64,000 nucleotides of DNA from Duganella sp. CF402. GTDB lineage: Bacteria > Pseudomonadota > Gammaproteobacteria > Burkholderiales > Burkholderiaceae_D. Below are positions 18,808 through 26,883 of the stretch, in pieces. The number at the start of each line of letters is the position of its first letter. The first letter of the stretch is position 1. Position numbers and translations under genes: made by a program. Under the pieces are notes generated by a model. The model was given only the letters and a program-made list of their open reading frames with translations. It had not been told where the DNA came from and searched no databases. Location of the stretch: positions 854,391-918,390 of the forward strand of contig NZ_FOBG01000002.1 in NCBI RefSeq assembly GCF_900109645.1, written 5' to 3'.

Positions 18808-19922
18808 CAGGTCTGCACCAGTTTGCGGTGGCGCTGGATGCTCATCAAGATGCCGGCGCCCAGGCCCAGCGTCAGCAGCGCGGTACCGCCATAGCTCATG
18901 AACGGCAGCGGCACGCCCACCACCGGCAGGATGCCGCTCACCATGCCCATGTTGACGAAGGCATAGGTGAAGTAAATCATGGTGACGGCGCCGGCCAGCA
19001 GGCGCGTGAAGAAGTTCGGCGCATTCCCGGCGATCATCAGGCCGCGGCCGATCAGCATCAGGTACAGCACCATCAGGATCAGGTTACCGATCAGGCCAAA
19101 CTCCTCGGAATAGACGGCGAAGATAAAGTCGGTGGTGCGCTCGGGGATGAATTCGAGGTGGGCCTGCGTGCCGTGGGTCCAGCCCTTGCCGGTGATGCCG
19201 CCCGAGCCCACCGCGATGGTGGACTGGATGATGTGGAAGCCTTTGCCCAGCGGGTCGGTGGTGGGATCGATCAGCGTCATCACGCGCTCGCGCTGGTAGT
19301 CGTGCAGCACCGACCAGATCACCGGCAGCGCCGCCGCGCCGGCGGCGAACAAGCCTATCAACGCCTTCCACGCCAGGCCGGCGAGGAAGATCACGCAGAA
19401 GCCTGCGGCCACCACCAGCAGCGCGGTGCCGAGGTCCGGCTGGCGCACGATCAGGCCAACCGGGATCCCCAGCAGCACTGCGGCAATCGCGTACGAATGC
19501 CATGTCAGGTGGCCGGCGCGGCTCTGGAAGAACCAGGCCAGCATCAGCGGCGTGACGATCTTCATGAATTCAGACGGCTGGATATCGACCACGCCGATGT
19601 GCAGCCAGCGCCGCGCACCCAGCTTGATGGTGCCGAACAGCGCCACGCACACCAATAGGAACACGCCGAAGGCATACGCCGGCACCGCGATCCGCATCAT
19701 CATCTGCGGCGAAATATTCGCCACCAGCCACATGACGAAGAAGGCCAGGAAGATGTTGCGCACCTGGTCTTCCATCTTGCCCGGAATGCCGATGCTGGCG
19801 GAGTACAGCGTAATCATGCTGACCGTCAGCAGCATCAGGATGATGAGCGTCAGCGGGCCATCAAAGACTGTGAAGTAGGGTCGCATGCGACGCCACAGCG
19901 AACGTCTTTCGTGTATGCGCAT
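18807..19922 (-). CDS. rodA: RodA peptidoglycan glycosyltransferase, first copy
   Basis: A 371-residue SEDS protein located immediately after mrdA (PBP2), the usual place for rodA. The catalytic Asp is at 265 in PERTTDFIFAV; the QPDLGTAL loop and the VPLPFMSYGG motif near the C-terminus are intact. Compared with the downstream copy it has a longer tail (KLVQT) and a one-residue insertion near 112. An AAGGAA ribosome site precedes the ATG. Together with PBP2 and MreBCD it should form the Rod complex that builds the lateral wall. Confidence 0.95.
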   Translation of the reverse strand: MRIHERRSLWRRMRPYFTVFDGPLTLIILMLLTVSMITLYSASIGIPGKMEDQVRNIFLAFFVMWLVANISPQMMMRIAVPAYAFGVFLLVCVALFGTIKLGARRWLHIGVVDIQPSEFMKIVTPLMLAWFFQSRAGHLTWHSYAIAAVLLGIPVGLIVRQPDLGTALLVVAAGFCVIFLAGLAWKALIGLFAAGAAALPVIWSVLHDYQRERVMTLIDPTTDPLGKGFHIIQSTIAVGSGGITGKGWTHGTQAHLEFIPERTTDFIFAVYSEEFGLIGNLILMVLYLMLIGRGLMIAGNAPNFFTRLLAGAVTMIYFTYAFVNMGMVSGILPVVGVPLPFMSYGGTALLTLGLGAGILMSIQRHRKLVQT

Positions 19923-19934
19923 GATGGGTGTTCC

Positions 19935-21983
19935 TTATTGTTTCTTCCGCGCCGGCGTCACCGGCGCCGGTGCAGGCGTGGCGGCCGGCGTTGGCGGCAG
20001 CGCCGGCGCGGGCGCTGGTTCGCGGCGCGCCTCGGCAGCGGCGGCTGCGGCTTCGGCGGCTTCCGGATCTTCGATCGGCACGAATTCGGCCGCATCTTCC
20101 TTCGGCACCTTGGTGGTTTCCTTGTCGGTCGGACGCTTGCCCAGCAGGTAGAAGTCGAGCGCCTTGCGCGCGATCGGCGCGGCGATCTCCGCCCCCCAGC
20201 CGGCATTTTCCACCACCATCGCCACCACGATCTTCGGCTTGTCGGCCGGTGCGAAGGCGGTGTACAGCGCGTTGTCGCGCAGGCGCTCGGCCAGTGCCGA
20301 AGCGTTGTACTTCTCGTTGGCCTTGATGCCCACCACCTGCGCCGTACCGGTCTTGCCGCCCGAGGTATAAGCGGCGTTGGCGAAGGCGCGGTAGGCGGTG
20401 CCGCCCGGCTCGGAGTTCACGCCCACCATCGCGCTCTTGATGATGTCGATGTTTTCCTGCTTGAGCTGGATGCGGTAGCTTTCGCTCGGCACGGTGAGCT
20501 TGCGCGCGCGCGTGCCGCCGTCTTCCACGATTTTCACCAGGTGCGGCTTCATCACCACGCCGTTGTTGGCCAGGTTGGCCATCGCGTGGGCGATTTGCAG
20601 CGGCGTGTACGAGTTGTAGCCGGAGCCGTTGGATACCGAAATGGTGTCGCCGCCGACCCACTTGCCGGCATTGCCCTTGAAGCGCTTGCGCTTCCATTCT
20701 TTCGACGGCAGCACGCCGGTCTTTTCGTTATCGAGGTCGATGCCGGTTTTCTCGCCGAAGCCGAACGGCTTCATGAAGTTGGTGATGGCGTCGATCCCCA
20801 TGTCGTTACCAAGCTGGTAGTAATAGGTATTGCAGGACACGATGACCGAACGGCGCAGGTCGACGTTGCCGTGGCCGCCCACTTTATCGTCGCGGAATTT
20901 GTGGCCGCCGAGGTAGAAGTAGCCGGGATCCGGATAGGCTTGCGCCGCATTGCGCTTGCCCAGTTCCAGCGCCGCCAGCGCCATGAATGGCTTGAAGGTG
21001 GAACCGGGCGCGTAGGTGCCGGACAGCGGACGGTTCACCATCGGGCGGTCCAGCGAGGTATTCAGGTCGTTCCAGCTTTGCGAGTCGATGCCGTCGACGA
21101 ACAGGTTGGGATCGTAGCCGGGGCGCGAGACGTAGGCCAGGATGTCGCCGGTTTCCGGCTCGATGGCGACGAAGGCGCCGCGCCATTCGCCGAAGGCTTC
21201 TTCCACCACTTTCTGCAATTCGATATCAATCGACAGGATCAGGTTATTGCCCGGCGTGGCGGCGGTGCGCGACAAGGTGCGGATAGCGCGGCCGCCGGCC
21301 GATACTTCCACTTCCTCGTAGCCGGTCTGGCCGTGCAGCTGCTTCTCGTAGCTCTTCTCGAGACCCTCTTTGCCGATATGGTCGGTGCCCTTGTAATTCG
21401 GACCGTCGTCGGTGGCTTCGATGGCCTTGATCTCGGACTGGTTGATGCGGCCGATGTAGCCGATCACGTGCGAGGCGGTTTCGCCCAGCGGGTACTGGCG
21501 GAACAGGCGCGCCTGCACTTCCACACCGGGGAAGCGGAAGCGCTGCGCACTAAAGCGCGCCACTTCCTCGTCGGTCAGGCGGGTGCGCAGCGGCACGCTC
21601 TCAAAGCCTTTGGATTCGTCGAGCAGTTTCTTGAAGCGCTTGCGGTCCTTGATATCGACCGTCACCAGCTTGGACAGCTCGTCGATGGCTTCGTCCAGCG
21701 TGGTGTGCAGCTTGGACGGCGTGATCTCCAGCGTGAAGGCCGAGTAGTTGCGCGCCAGGACCACGCCGTTGCGGTCCAAAATCAGGCCGCGATTCGGCAC
21801 GATAGGCACGATGGCGATGCGGTTCTCTTCCGCTTTCACCGCGAAGTCGCTGTACTTGACGACCTGCAGCCAGATGAAACGCAGCAGCAGCATGGCAAAG
21901 CAGAAAAATACCAGTCCGCCGAGCACCGTCAGGCGCAGGCGGAACTGTTGGAGTTCGCGCTGGTTGTCCTTAATTTCAGTCAT
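19935..21983 (-). CDS. mrdA: Penicillin-binding protein 2
   Basis: A 682-residue class B transpeptidase anchored by one N-terminal helix (about 18-40). After the pedestal domain, the transpeptidase domain carries the acyl-enzyme serine in STFK (Ser328, Lys331), SCN (383-385) and KTGTA (544-546). A Pro/Ala/Glu-rich tail of about 60 residues (after about 620) extends beyond the usual end, as in several betaproteobacteria. It cross-links glycan made by RodA during elongation. It lies between mreD and rodA in the operon. Confidence 0.96.
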   Translation of the reverse strand: MTEIKDNQRELQQFRLRLTVLGGLVFFCFAMLLLRFIWLQVVKYSDFAVKAEENRIAIVPIVPNRGLILDRNGVVLARNYSAFTLEITPSKLHTTLDEAIDELSKLVTVDIKDRKRFKKLLDESKGFESVPLRTRLTDEEVARFSAQRFRFPGVEVQARLFRQYPLGETASHVIGYIGRINQSEIKAIEATDDGPNYKGTDHIGKEGLEKSYEKQLHGQTGYEEVEVSAGGRAIRTLSRTAATPGNNLILSIDIELQKVVEEAFGEWRGAFVAIEPETGDILAYVSRPGYDPNLFVDGIDSQSWNDLNTSLDRPMVNRPLSGTYAPGSTFKPFMALAALELGKRNAAQAYPDPGYFYLGGHKFRDDKVGGHGNVDLRRSVIVSCNTYYYQLGNDMGIDAITNFMKPFGFGEKTGIDLDNEKTGVLPSKEWKRKRFKGNAGKWVGGDTISVSNGSGYNSYTPLQIAHAMANLANNGVVMKPHLVKIVEDGGTRARKLTVPSESYRIQLKQENIDIIKSAMVGVNSEPGGTAYRAFANAAYTSGGKTGTAQVVGIKANEKYNASALAERLRDNALYTAFAPADKPKIVVAMVVENAGWGAEIAAPIARKALDFYLLGKRPTDKETTKVPKEDAAEFVPIEDPEAAEAAAAAAEARREPAPAPALPPTPAATPAPAPVTPARKKQ

Positions 21984-21995
21984 GCTAAACGCGCT

Positions 21996-22508
21996 TTAGA
22001 TCGGGCGGGTGTGATCGCGGTCTACTGCGCGGCGTTGTGGCGCCAGCAGCAGCCAGGTCGCCAGCGGCCACAGGACCGATGCCACCACGCTTTCGATGAA
22101 GTAGAACCAGCCGGGGAATTTCCCGGACACGAAGAAACGCACCAGCAGTTGCACCGACTGCGCCATCAGCAGCAGCGGGAACACGTGCATGGCCTGGGTC
22201 CAGATCGGGAACCACAGCATGCGTCGATGCAGCATGATGGCGAAGTAGGACAGCAGCGTGTACGACAGCGCGTTTTCGCCCAGCAGCGTGGCGTCATGCA
22301 CGTCCATCAGCAGGCCGAGGAAGAAGGCGGTGCCAATGCCGACCTTGCGCGGCTGATGCACGCCCCAGAACACCAGCACCAGCGCCACGAAATCGGGCAC
22401 GCCGATGAACTGGCCCCAAGGCAGGAGGTTCAGCAGGAAAGCGCAGAACAGGCTGAAGGCAATGAACAGCGGGCTAACCGGCAGCAGGATATAGTGCGGA
22501 CGATTCAT
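21996..22508 (-). CDS. mreD: Rod shape-determining protein MreD
   Basis: A 170-residue integral membrane protein with five to six hydrophobic segments. The order mreC-mreD-mrdA and the FxGxLMDVHDATLLGENALSY-like segment (about 68-88) identify MreD, a partner of MreC in the elongation complex. It overlaps the mreC stop by ATGA. Confidence 0.93.
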   Translation of the reverse strand: MNRPHYILLPVSPLFIAFSLFCAFLLNLLPWGQFIGVPDFVALVLVFWGVHQPRKVGIGTAFFLGLLMDVHDATLLGENALSYTLLSYFAIMLHRRMLWFPIWTQAMHVFPLLLMAQSVQLLVRFFVSGKFPGWFYFIESVVASVLWPLATWLLLAPQRRAVDRDHTRPI

Positions 22509-23617
22509 CGTGCCGGCTCCTTGTTGGTGGTGGCGGCCGGCGCAGGCGCGGCCGGTACAGCGGCAGCCGGTGCAGTGGCGGCAGGCTTCGGCGCTGGCGG
22601 CGGCATCACCGGCATCAGGCCGGGCGCTGCGTTCGCGGCTGGCGCGGCGGCGGGCGGCGTGGCCGGAGCGGCGGCAGGCTGCTGGCCTTCCGCGCCCTCT
22701 TTCGGCACGTCCTTGATCGGCGCCATCTTGTTATTGTGCTTGCGCAGCGGGCGCTGTTCCTCATCCGCCGGACGCGCAGGCATTTCCGGCGTCGACATCA
22801 AAATCAGCAGCTGCGTGTTATTCATGATGCCGGCCAATGGCTGGCAGATCACACCGCCGAACGAACCGCCGGCGCTGTTCTCCACCTGCGTCACGCGCGC
22901 CACCGCCAGACCGGCCGGGTACACGCCATCGAGACCGGAGGTCACCACGATATCGCCCACCTGGATATCCGCATTCGGCGCCGTAAAGCGCAATTCGAGA
23001 TTGCCGGCCTTGCCGCGGCCATAGGCCACGCTGCGCAAGCCGTTGCGCAGCAGCTGTACCGGAATCGCCTGCTCCTTATCGGACAGCAGCGTGACTTCGG
23101 AGGTGAACGGGAACACCCGCGTCACCTGCCCCACCACGCCCTGGTTATCGATCACCGGCAAACCGAGCGTCACATCATGGCGCGTGCCGCGATCGAGAAT
23201 AATCTTGCGGCTATTGACGTCGCGCGCGTCGTACAACACATCGGCCAGCATCGACTTCACCGGCAAGTGCTCGCGTGCGTCCAGCAGCTTGCGCAGCTGC
23301 GCATTCTCGGCAGCCTGCAACTGGGCCTGCTGCAAAGCCTGTGAACTGAGGATCTGCTGGCGGCGCAACTCGCGCACCTGCTTTTCCATCGACGACAAGG
23401 TAGAAAAATAATCGCCGACGCCGTAGATAGCGTCGCGCGGCAGCAAGGCCGCCATTTGCAGCGGATACAGCACAGTGCCGGCTACCTGGCGCACCGTGGT
23501 CAGGGTTCGCATATGCGAATCAACCAGCAGCAGTGCAACCGATATGCACGCGAACACCGTCATCTTTACCCGAGCCGAGGCGCCTTGCTTGAAAAGTGGC
23601 GGAGGACTGTATTCCAT
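22505..23617 (-). CDS. mreC: Rod shape-determining protein MreC
   Basis: A 370-residue bitopic protein: a short cytoplasmic segment, one transmembrane helix (about 17-38), a coiled coil (about 65-105, SSMEKQVRELRRQQ...) and the beta-rich MreC domain (about 110-265, with the DRGTRHDVTLGLPVI and VVTSGLDGVYP segments). The C-terminal 90 residues are a low-complexity Ala/Pro tail, longer than in E. coli. ATG at 23617 was chosen; a TTG nine bases upstream lacks support. A strong hairpin separates it from mreB. Confidence 0.93.
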   Translation of the reverse strand: MEYSPPPLFKQGASARVKMTVFACISVALLLVDSHMRTLTTVRQVAGTVLYPLQMAALLPRDAIYGVGDYFSTLSSMEKQVRELRRQQILSSQALQQAQLQAAENAQLRKLLDAREHLPVKSMLADVLYDARDVNSRKIILDRGTRHDVTLGLPVIDNQGVVGQVTRVFPFTSEVTLLSDKEQAIPVQLLRNGLRSVAYGRGKAGNLELRFTAPNADIQVGDIVVTSGLDGVYPAGLAVARVTQVENSAGGSFGGVICQPLAGIMNNTQLLILMSTPEMPARPADEEQRPLRKHNNKMAPIKDVPKEGAEGQQPAAAPATPPAAAPAANAAPGLMPVMPPPAPKPAATAPAAAVPAAPAPAATTNKEPAR

Positions 23618-23633
23618 GACTTCCAATAAGCAT

Positions 23634-23657
23634 CGGGGCCGCTGTTTCGCGGCCCCG
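23634..23657 (-). other. GC-rich hairpin between mreB and mreC
   Basis: A perfect 9-bp inverted repeat (CGGGGCCGC / GCGGCCCCG, 6-base loop) sits in the 50-base gap between the mreB stop and the mreC start. There is no run of T after it, so it is not a textbook terminator; partial attenuation or protection of the mreB message are possible readings. Confidence 0.6.
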
Positions 23658-23667
23658 TTTCGTCAGA

Positions 23668-24711
23668 TCATTCGTAGGAGAAGATCGAACCCAGTTGGTC
23701 CATCCGCTCCAGCGCCATGCCGGAGCCGCGCACCACGCAGGTCAGCGGATCTTCCGCCACCAGCACCGGCAGGCCGGTTTCTTCCATCAGCAGGCGATCA
23801 AGGTCGCGCAGCAGCGCGCCGCCGCCGGTCAGCATCATGCCTTTTTCCGCGATGTCCGCGCCCAGCTCTGGCGGGGTTTGTTCGAGCGCGTTCTTCACGG
23901 CCGAGACGATATTGTTCAGCGGGTCAGTCAGCGCTTCCAGGATTTCGTTCGACGAGATGGTGAACGAACGCGGGATACCTTCCGACAGGTTGCGGCCCTT
24001 GACTTCCATCTCCTTGACTTCGGAGCCAGGGAAGGCCGAACCGATGGCTTTCTTGATCGCCTCGGCGGTCTGCTCGCCGATCAGCATGCCGTAGTTGCGG
24101 CGGATGTAGTTGACGATGGCTTCGTCGAACTTGTCGCCGCCCACGCGCACAGAGCCTTTGTAGACCATGCCGCCCAGCGAGATGATGCCCACTTCGGTAG
24201 TACCACCGCCGATGTCGACCACCATCGAGCCGGTTGCATCCGACACCGGCAGGCCGGCGCCGATGGCCGCTGCCATTGGTTCTTCAATCAGGTACACCTG
24301 CGAGGCGCCGGCGCCCAGCGCCGATTCGCGGATCGCGCGGCGCTCCACCTGGGTCGAGCCGCAAGGCACGCAGATGATGATGCGCGGCGACGGGCGGAAG
24401 AATTTGGAGTCGTGCACCATGCGGATGAACTGCTTCAGCATTTGTTCGGTGACGGTGAAGTCGGCGATCACGCCGTCTTTCATCGGGCGGATCGCCTCGA
24501 TGTTGCCAGGGACTTTACCCAGCATCTGCTTTGCTTCTTTACCAACCGCTTGAATGGTCTTCTTGCCATTCGGGCCGCCTTCCTGGCGGATGGCGACGAC
24601 CGACGGTTCATCCAGGACGATGCCCTGGCCGCGAACGTAAATCAGGGTGTTGGCCGTGCCCAAGTCAATGGCCAGGTCGGAGGAAATGTAACGACGTAAA
24701 AAACCAAACAT
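23668..24711 (-). CDS. mreB: Actin-like cell-shape protein MreB
   Basis: A 347-residue bacterial actin that organises lateral-wall synthesis on the inner face of the membrane. The phosphate-1 motif DLGTANTLIYV, the phosphate-2 motif VVDIGGGTTEV and the adenosine motif LTGGGALLRDLD are all present, and an N-terminal amphipathic MFGFLRRYIS helix fits membrane binding. It is the first gene of the seven-gene operon ending with rlpA. An AGGACA ribosome site lies upstream of the ATG. Confidence 0.97.
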   Translation of the reverse strand: MFGFLRRYISSDLAIDLGTANTLIYVRGQGIVLDEPSVVAIRQEGGPNGKKTIQAVGKEAKQMLGKVPGNIEAIRPMKDGVIADFTVTEQMLKQFIRMVHDSKFFRPSPRIIICVPCGSTQVERRAIRESALGAGASQVYLIEEPMAAAIGAGLPVSDATGSMVVDIGGGTTEVGIISLGGMVYKGSVRVGGDKFDEAIVNYIRRNYGMLIGEQTAEAIKKAIGSAFPGSEVKEMEVKGRNLSEGIPRSFTISSNEILEALTDPLNNIVSAVKNALEQTPPELGADIAEKGMMLTGGGALLRDLDRLLMEETGLPVLVAEDPLTCVVRGSGMALERMDQLGSIFSYE

Positions 24712-24967
24712 TAAAGTGTCCTGTGGCGCTACCAGTGTGCGCGTAAACCGTTAAGTAAAAAATTCTGTCCGAAATGCGGCGGCAGCAATGATTCAGCGCC
24801 GACAAACGCATCAACCCGCCATTCTACCTTATAATTTGACTGTGATTTATCGAAAATCCACGCAAAAGTGTGGCGCCTGAGACCGCGATTTAAGCGGCAT
24901 TCGTCGATGTTTGCAGGCGAATAGGTAGAAATTCAAGTTTTTTATCAATATTACAATTATTCCCGCC

Positions 24968-25270
24968 ATGTCCCTGACCTTATCCGACGTAACACGCATT
25001 GCCAAACTGGCCCAACTTGAGATGAGCGAGCAGCAGAGCGCTACCGCTTTGGAACAACTGAATGGCATTTTTGCGCTGGCCGAGCAGATGCAGGCGGTTG
25101 ATACCGACGGCGTCGCCCCATTGAGCCATCCGCTGGCGGCGCACATGAACAACATCGCCCTGCGTCTGCGTGAAGACGTGGCCAGCGAACCAAATCGCCG
25201 CGACGACTATCAAACCGTCGCACCGAAGACCCAGGACGGCCTGTACCTGGTGCCGAAAGTGATCGACTAA
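24968..25270 (+). CDS. gatC: Asp-tRNA(Asn)/Glu-tRNA(Gln) amidotransferase subunit C
   Basis: A 100-residue GatC, which holds GatA and GatB together in the enzyme that converts mis-charged Glu-tRNA(Gln) or Asp-tRNA(Asn). Typical features are the N-terminal LSDVTRIAKLAQLEMSE helix and the LREDVA...RDDYQTVAPKTQDGLYLVPKVI ending. It is divergent from mreB across a 256-base gap that holds no gene and is relatively AT-rich; a TACAAT box (24952-24957) lies very close to the ATG. A REP element separates it from gatA. Confidence 0.93.
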   Translation: MSLTLSDVTRIAKLAQLEMSEQQSATALEQLNGIFALAEQMQAVDTDGVAPLSHPLAAHMNNIALRLREDVASEPNRRDDYQTVAPKTQDGLYLVPKVID

Positions 25271-25280
25271 ATACCGCCAC

Positions 25281-25357
25281 CGTCATCCCGGCGAAGGCCG
25301 GGATCCAATGCCAGCCTGGAAACCCTGCATTGGATTCCGGCCTGCGCCGGAATGACG
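25281..25357. repeat. REP/BIME-like inverted repeat pair
   Basis: Two palindromic arms (25281-25310 and 25328-25357) with the same core as the element at 2255-2342 face each other across 17 bases in the gatC-gatA gap. One arm carries CCCGGC/GCCGGG, the other TTCCGGC/GCCGGAA. Each can fold by itself, and together they can form a long hairpin in the gat transcript. Confidence 0.75.
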
Positions 25358-25388
25358 CTGAGGACGTAACGAATTAAACTGAACCGCC

Positions 25389-26861
25389 ATGCACACCAAA
25401 ACCATTAAAGAGCTGTCCGCCCTCCTGCAAAGCAAAGCGATTACCGCCACCGAACTGGCCACCCAGTTCCTCGACCGCATCGAGAAGAGCGACTTGAACG
25501 CCTTCCTGCACGTGGATCGCGCCCTGACCCTGGCGCAAGCTGCCGAAGCCGACGCGCGCATCGCCGCCGGCACCGCCACCCCGCTGACCGGCGTGCCGAT
25601 CGCGCACAAGGATATCTTCGTCACCAAAGGCTGGCGCTCGACCGCCGGCTCGAAAATGCTGGCCAACTACGTCAGCCCGTTCGACGCCACCGTGGTCGAG
25701 AAGTTCCAGAAGGCCGGCATGGTCACGCTGGGCAAACTCAATTGCGACGAATTCGCGATGGGTTCGGCCAATGAAAACTCGGCCTTCGGCGCGGTGAAGA
25801 ATCCGTGGGATAAAACCGCCGTACCGGGCGGCTCGTCGGGCGGTTCGGCTGCCGCTGTCGCCGCGCGCCTGGCGCCGGCCGTCACCGGCACCGACACCGG
25901 CGGCTCGATCCGCCAGCCGGCTTCGTTCTGCGGCATCACCGGCATCAAGCCGACCTACGGCCGCGTATCGCGCTTCGGCATGATCGCGTTTGCCTCGTCG
26001 CTGGACCAGGGCGGCCCGATGGCGCAAACCGCCGAAGACTGCGCGCTGCTGCTGAACGCAATGGCCGGCTTCGACGAACGCGACTCGACCTCGCTGACGC
26101 CGGAACTGGGCGGCGTGGATGAAGACTTCACCCGCGAACTGGGCCAGCCGCTGACCGGCCTGCGCATCGGCGTGCCGAAAGAATACTTCGGCGAAGGCCT
26201 GTCGAAAGACGTGGAAGATGCGGTGCGCACTGCGCTGGCCAAGTACGTGGAACTGGGCGCAACCCTGGTCGACATCTCGCTGCCGAACACCGCGCTGTCG
26301 ATCCCTGCCTACTACATGATCGCACCAGCAGAAGCATCATCCAACCTGTCGCGCTTTGACGGCGTGCGTTACGGCTTCCGCGCGGAAGGCTACAAGGATC
26401 TGCAAGACATGTACCGCAAGACCCGCGACCAGGGCTTCGGTAATGAAGTGAAGCGCCGCATCATGGTCGGCACCTATGTGCTGTGCCACGGCTACTACGA
26501 CGCCTACTACCTGAAGGCGCAAAAGATCCGCCGCCTGATCGCGCAGGACTTCGAAAAAGTGCTGAACGGCCCGGACGCAGTCTGCGATGTGATCATGGGC
26601 CCAGTAGCGCCAACCGTGGCGTGGGATCTGGGCGATAAATCGGACGATCCGGTGGCCGCCTACCTGGCCGACATCTACACCCTGTCGACCAGCCTGGCCG
26701 GTCTGCCGGGCATGTCGATCCCTGTTGGTTTCGGCGCGAAGAATCGCCCGGTCGGCCTGCAGATCATCGGTAAACATTTTGGTGAAGCCAGGCTGCTGAA
26801 CGTGGCACACGCCTACCAGCAAGCCACCGACTGGCACACCCGCGCCCCAGCAGGCGTTTAA
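25389..26861 (+). CDS. gatA: Asp-tRNA(Asn)/Glu-tRNA(Gln) amidotransferase subunit A
   Basis: A 490-residue amidase-signature enzyme that releases ammonia from glutamine for GatB. The Ser-cisSer-Lys triad fits Lys74 (IAHKDIF), Ser149 (PGGSSGGS) and Ser173 (DTGGSIRQPA), with the same spacing as in known GatA proteins. The C-terminal LPGMSIPVGF and RPVGLQIIGKHFGEARLL segments are also typical. It is in the order gatC-gatA-gatB, separated from gatC by 118 bases with a REP element and from gatB by 22 bases. Confidence 0.97.
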   Translation: MHTKTIKELSALLQSKAITATELATQFLDRIEKSDLNAFLHVDRALTLAQAAEADARIAAGTATPLTGVPIAHKDIFVTKGWRSTAGSKMLANYVSPFDATVVEKFQKAGMVTLGKLNCDEFAMGSANENSAFGAVKNPWDKTAVPGGSSGGSAAAVAARLAPAVTGTDTGGSIRQPASFCGITGIKPTYGRVSRFGMIAFASSLDQGGPMAQTAEDCALLLNAMAGFDERDSTSLTPELGGVDEDFTRELGQPLTGLRIGVPKEYFGEGLSKDVEDAVRTALAKYVELGATLVDISLPNTALSIPAYYMIAPAEASSNLSRFDGVRYGFRAEGYKDLQDMYRKTRDQGFGNEVKRRIMVGTYVLCHGYYDAYYLKAQKIRRLIAQDFEKVLNGPDAVCDVIMGPVAPTVAWDLGDKSDDPVAAYLADIYTLSTSLAGLPGMSIPVGFGAKNRPVGLQIIGKHFGEARLLNVAHAYQQATDWHTRAPAGV

Positions 26862-26883
26862 TCACGAACACAGCGAGAATAAT

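Noticed and set aside
19911..23024. A 1037-codon open frame antisense to mrdA, mreD and mreC
   Set aside because: It spans three essential cell-shape genes on the opposite strand, with low-complexity composition.
24836..24864. TTGACT as a -35 box for gatC
   Set aside because: No acceptable -10 hexamer lies 16-18 bases downstream.
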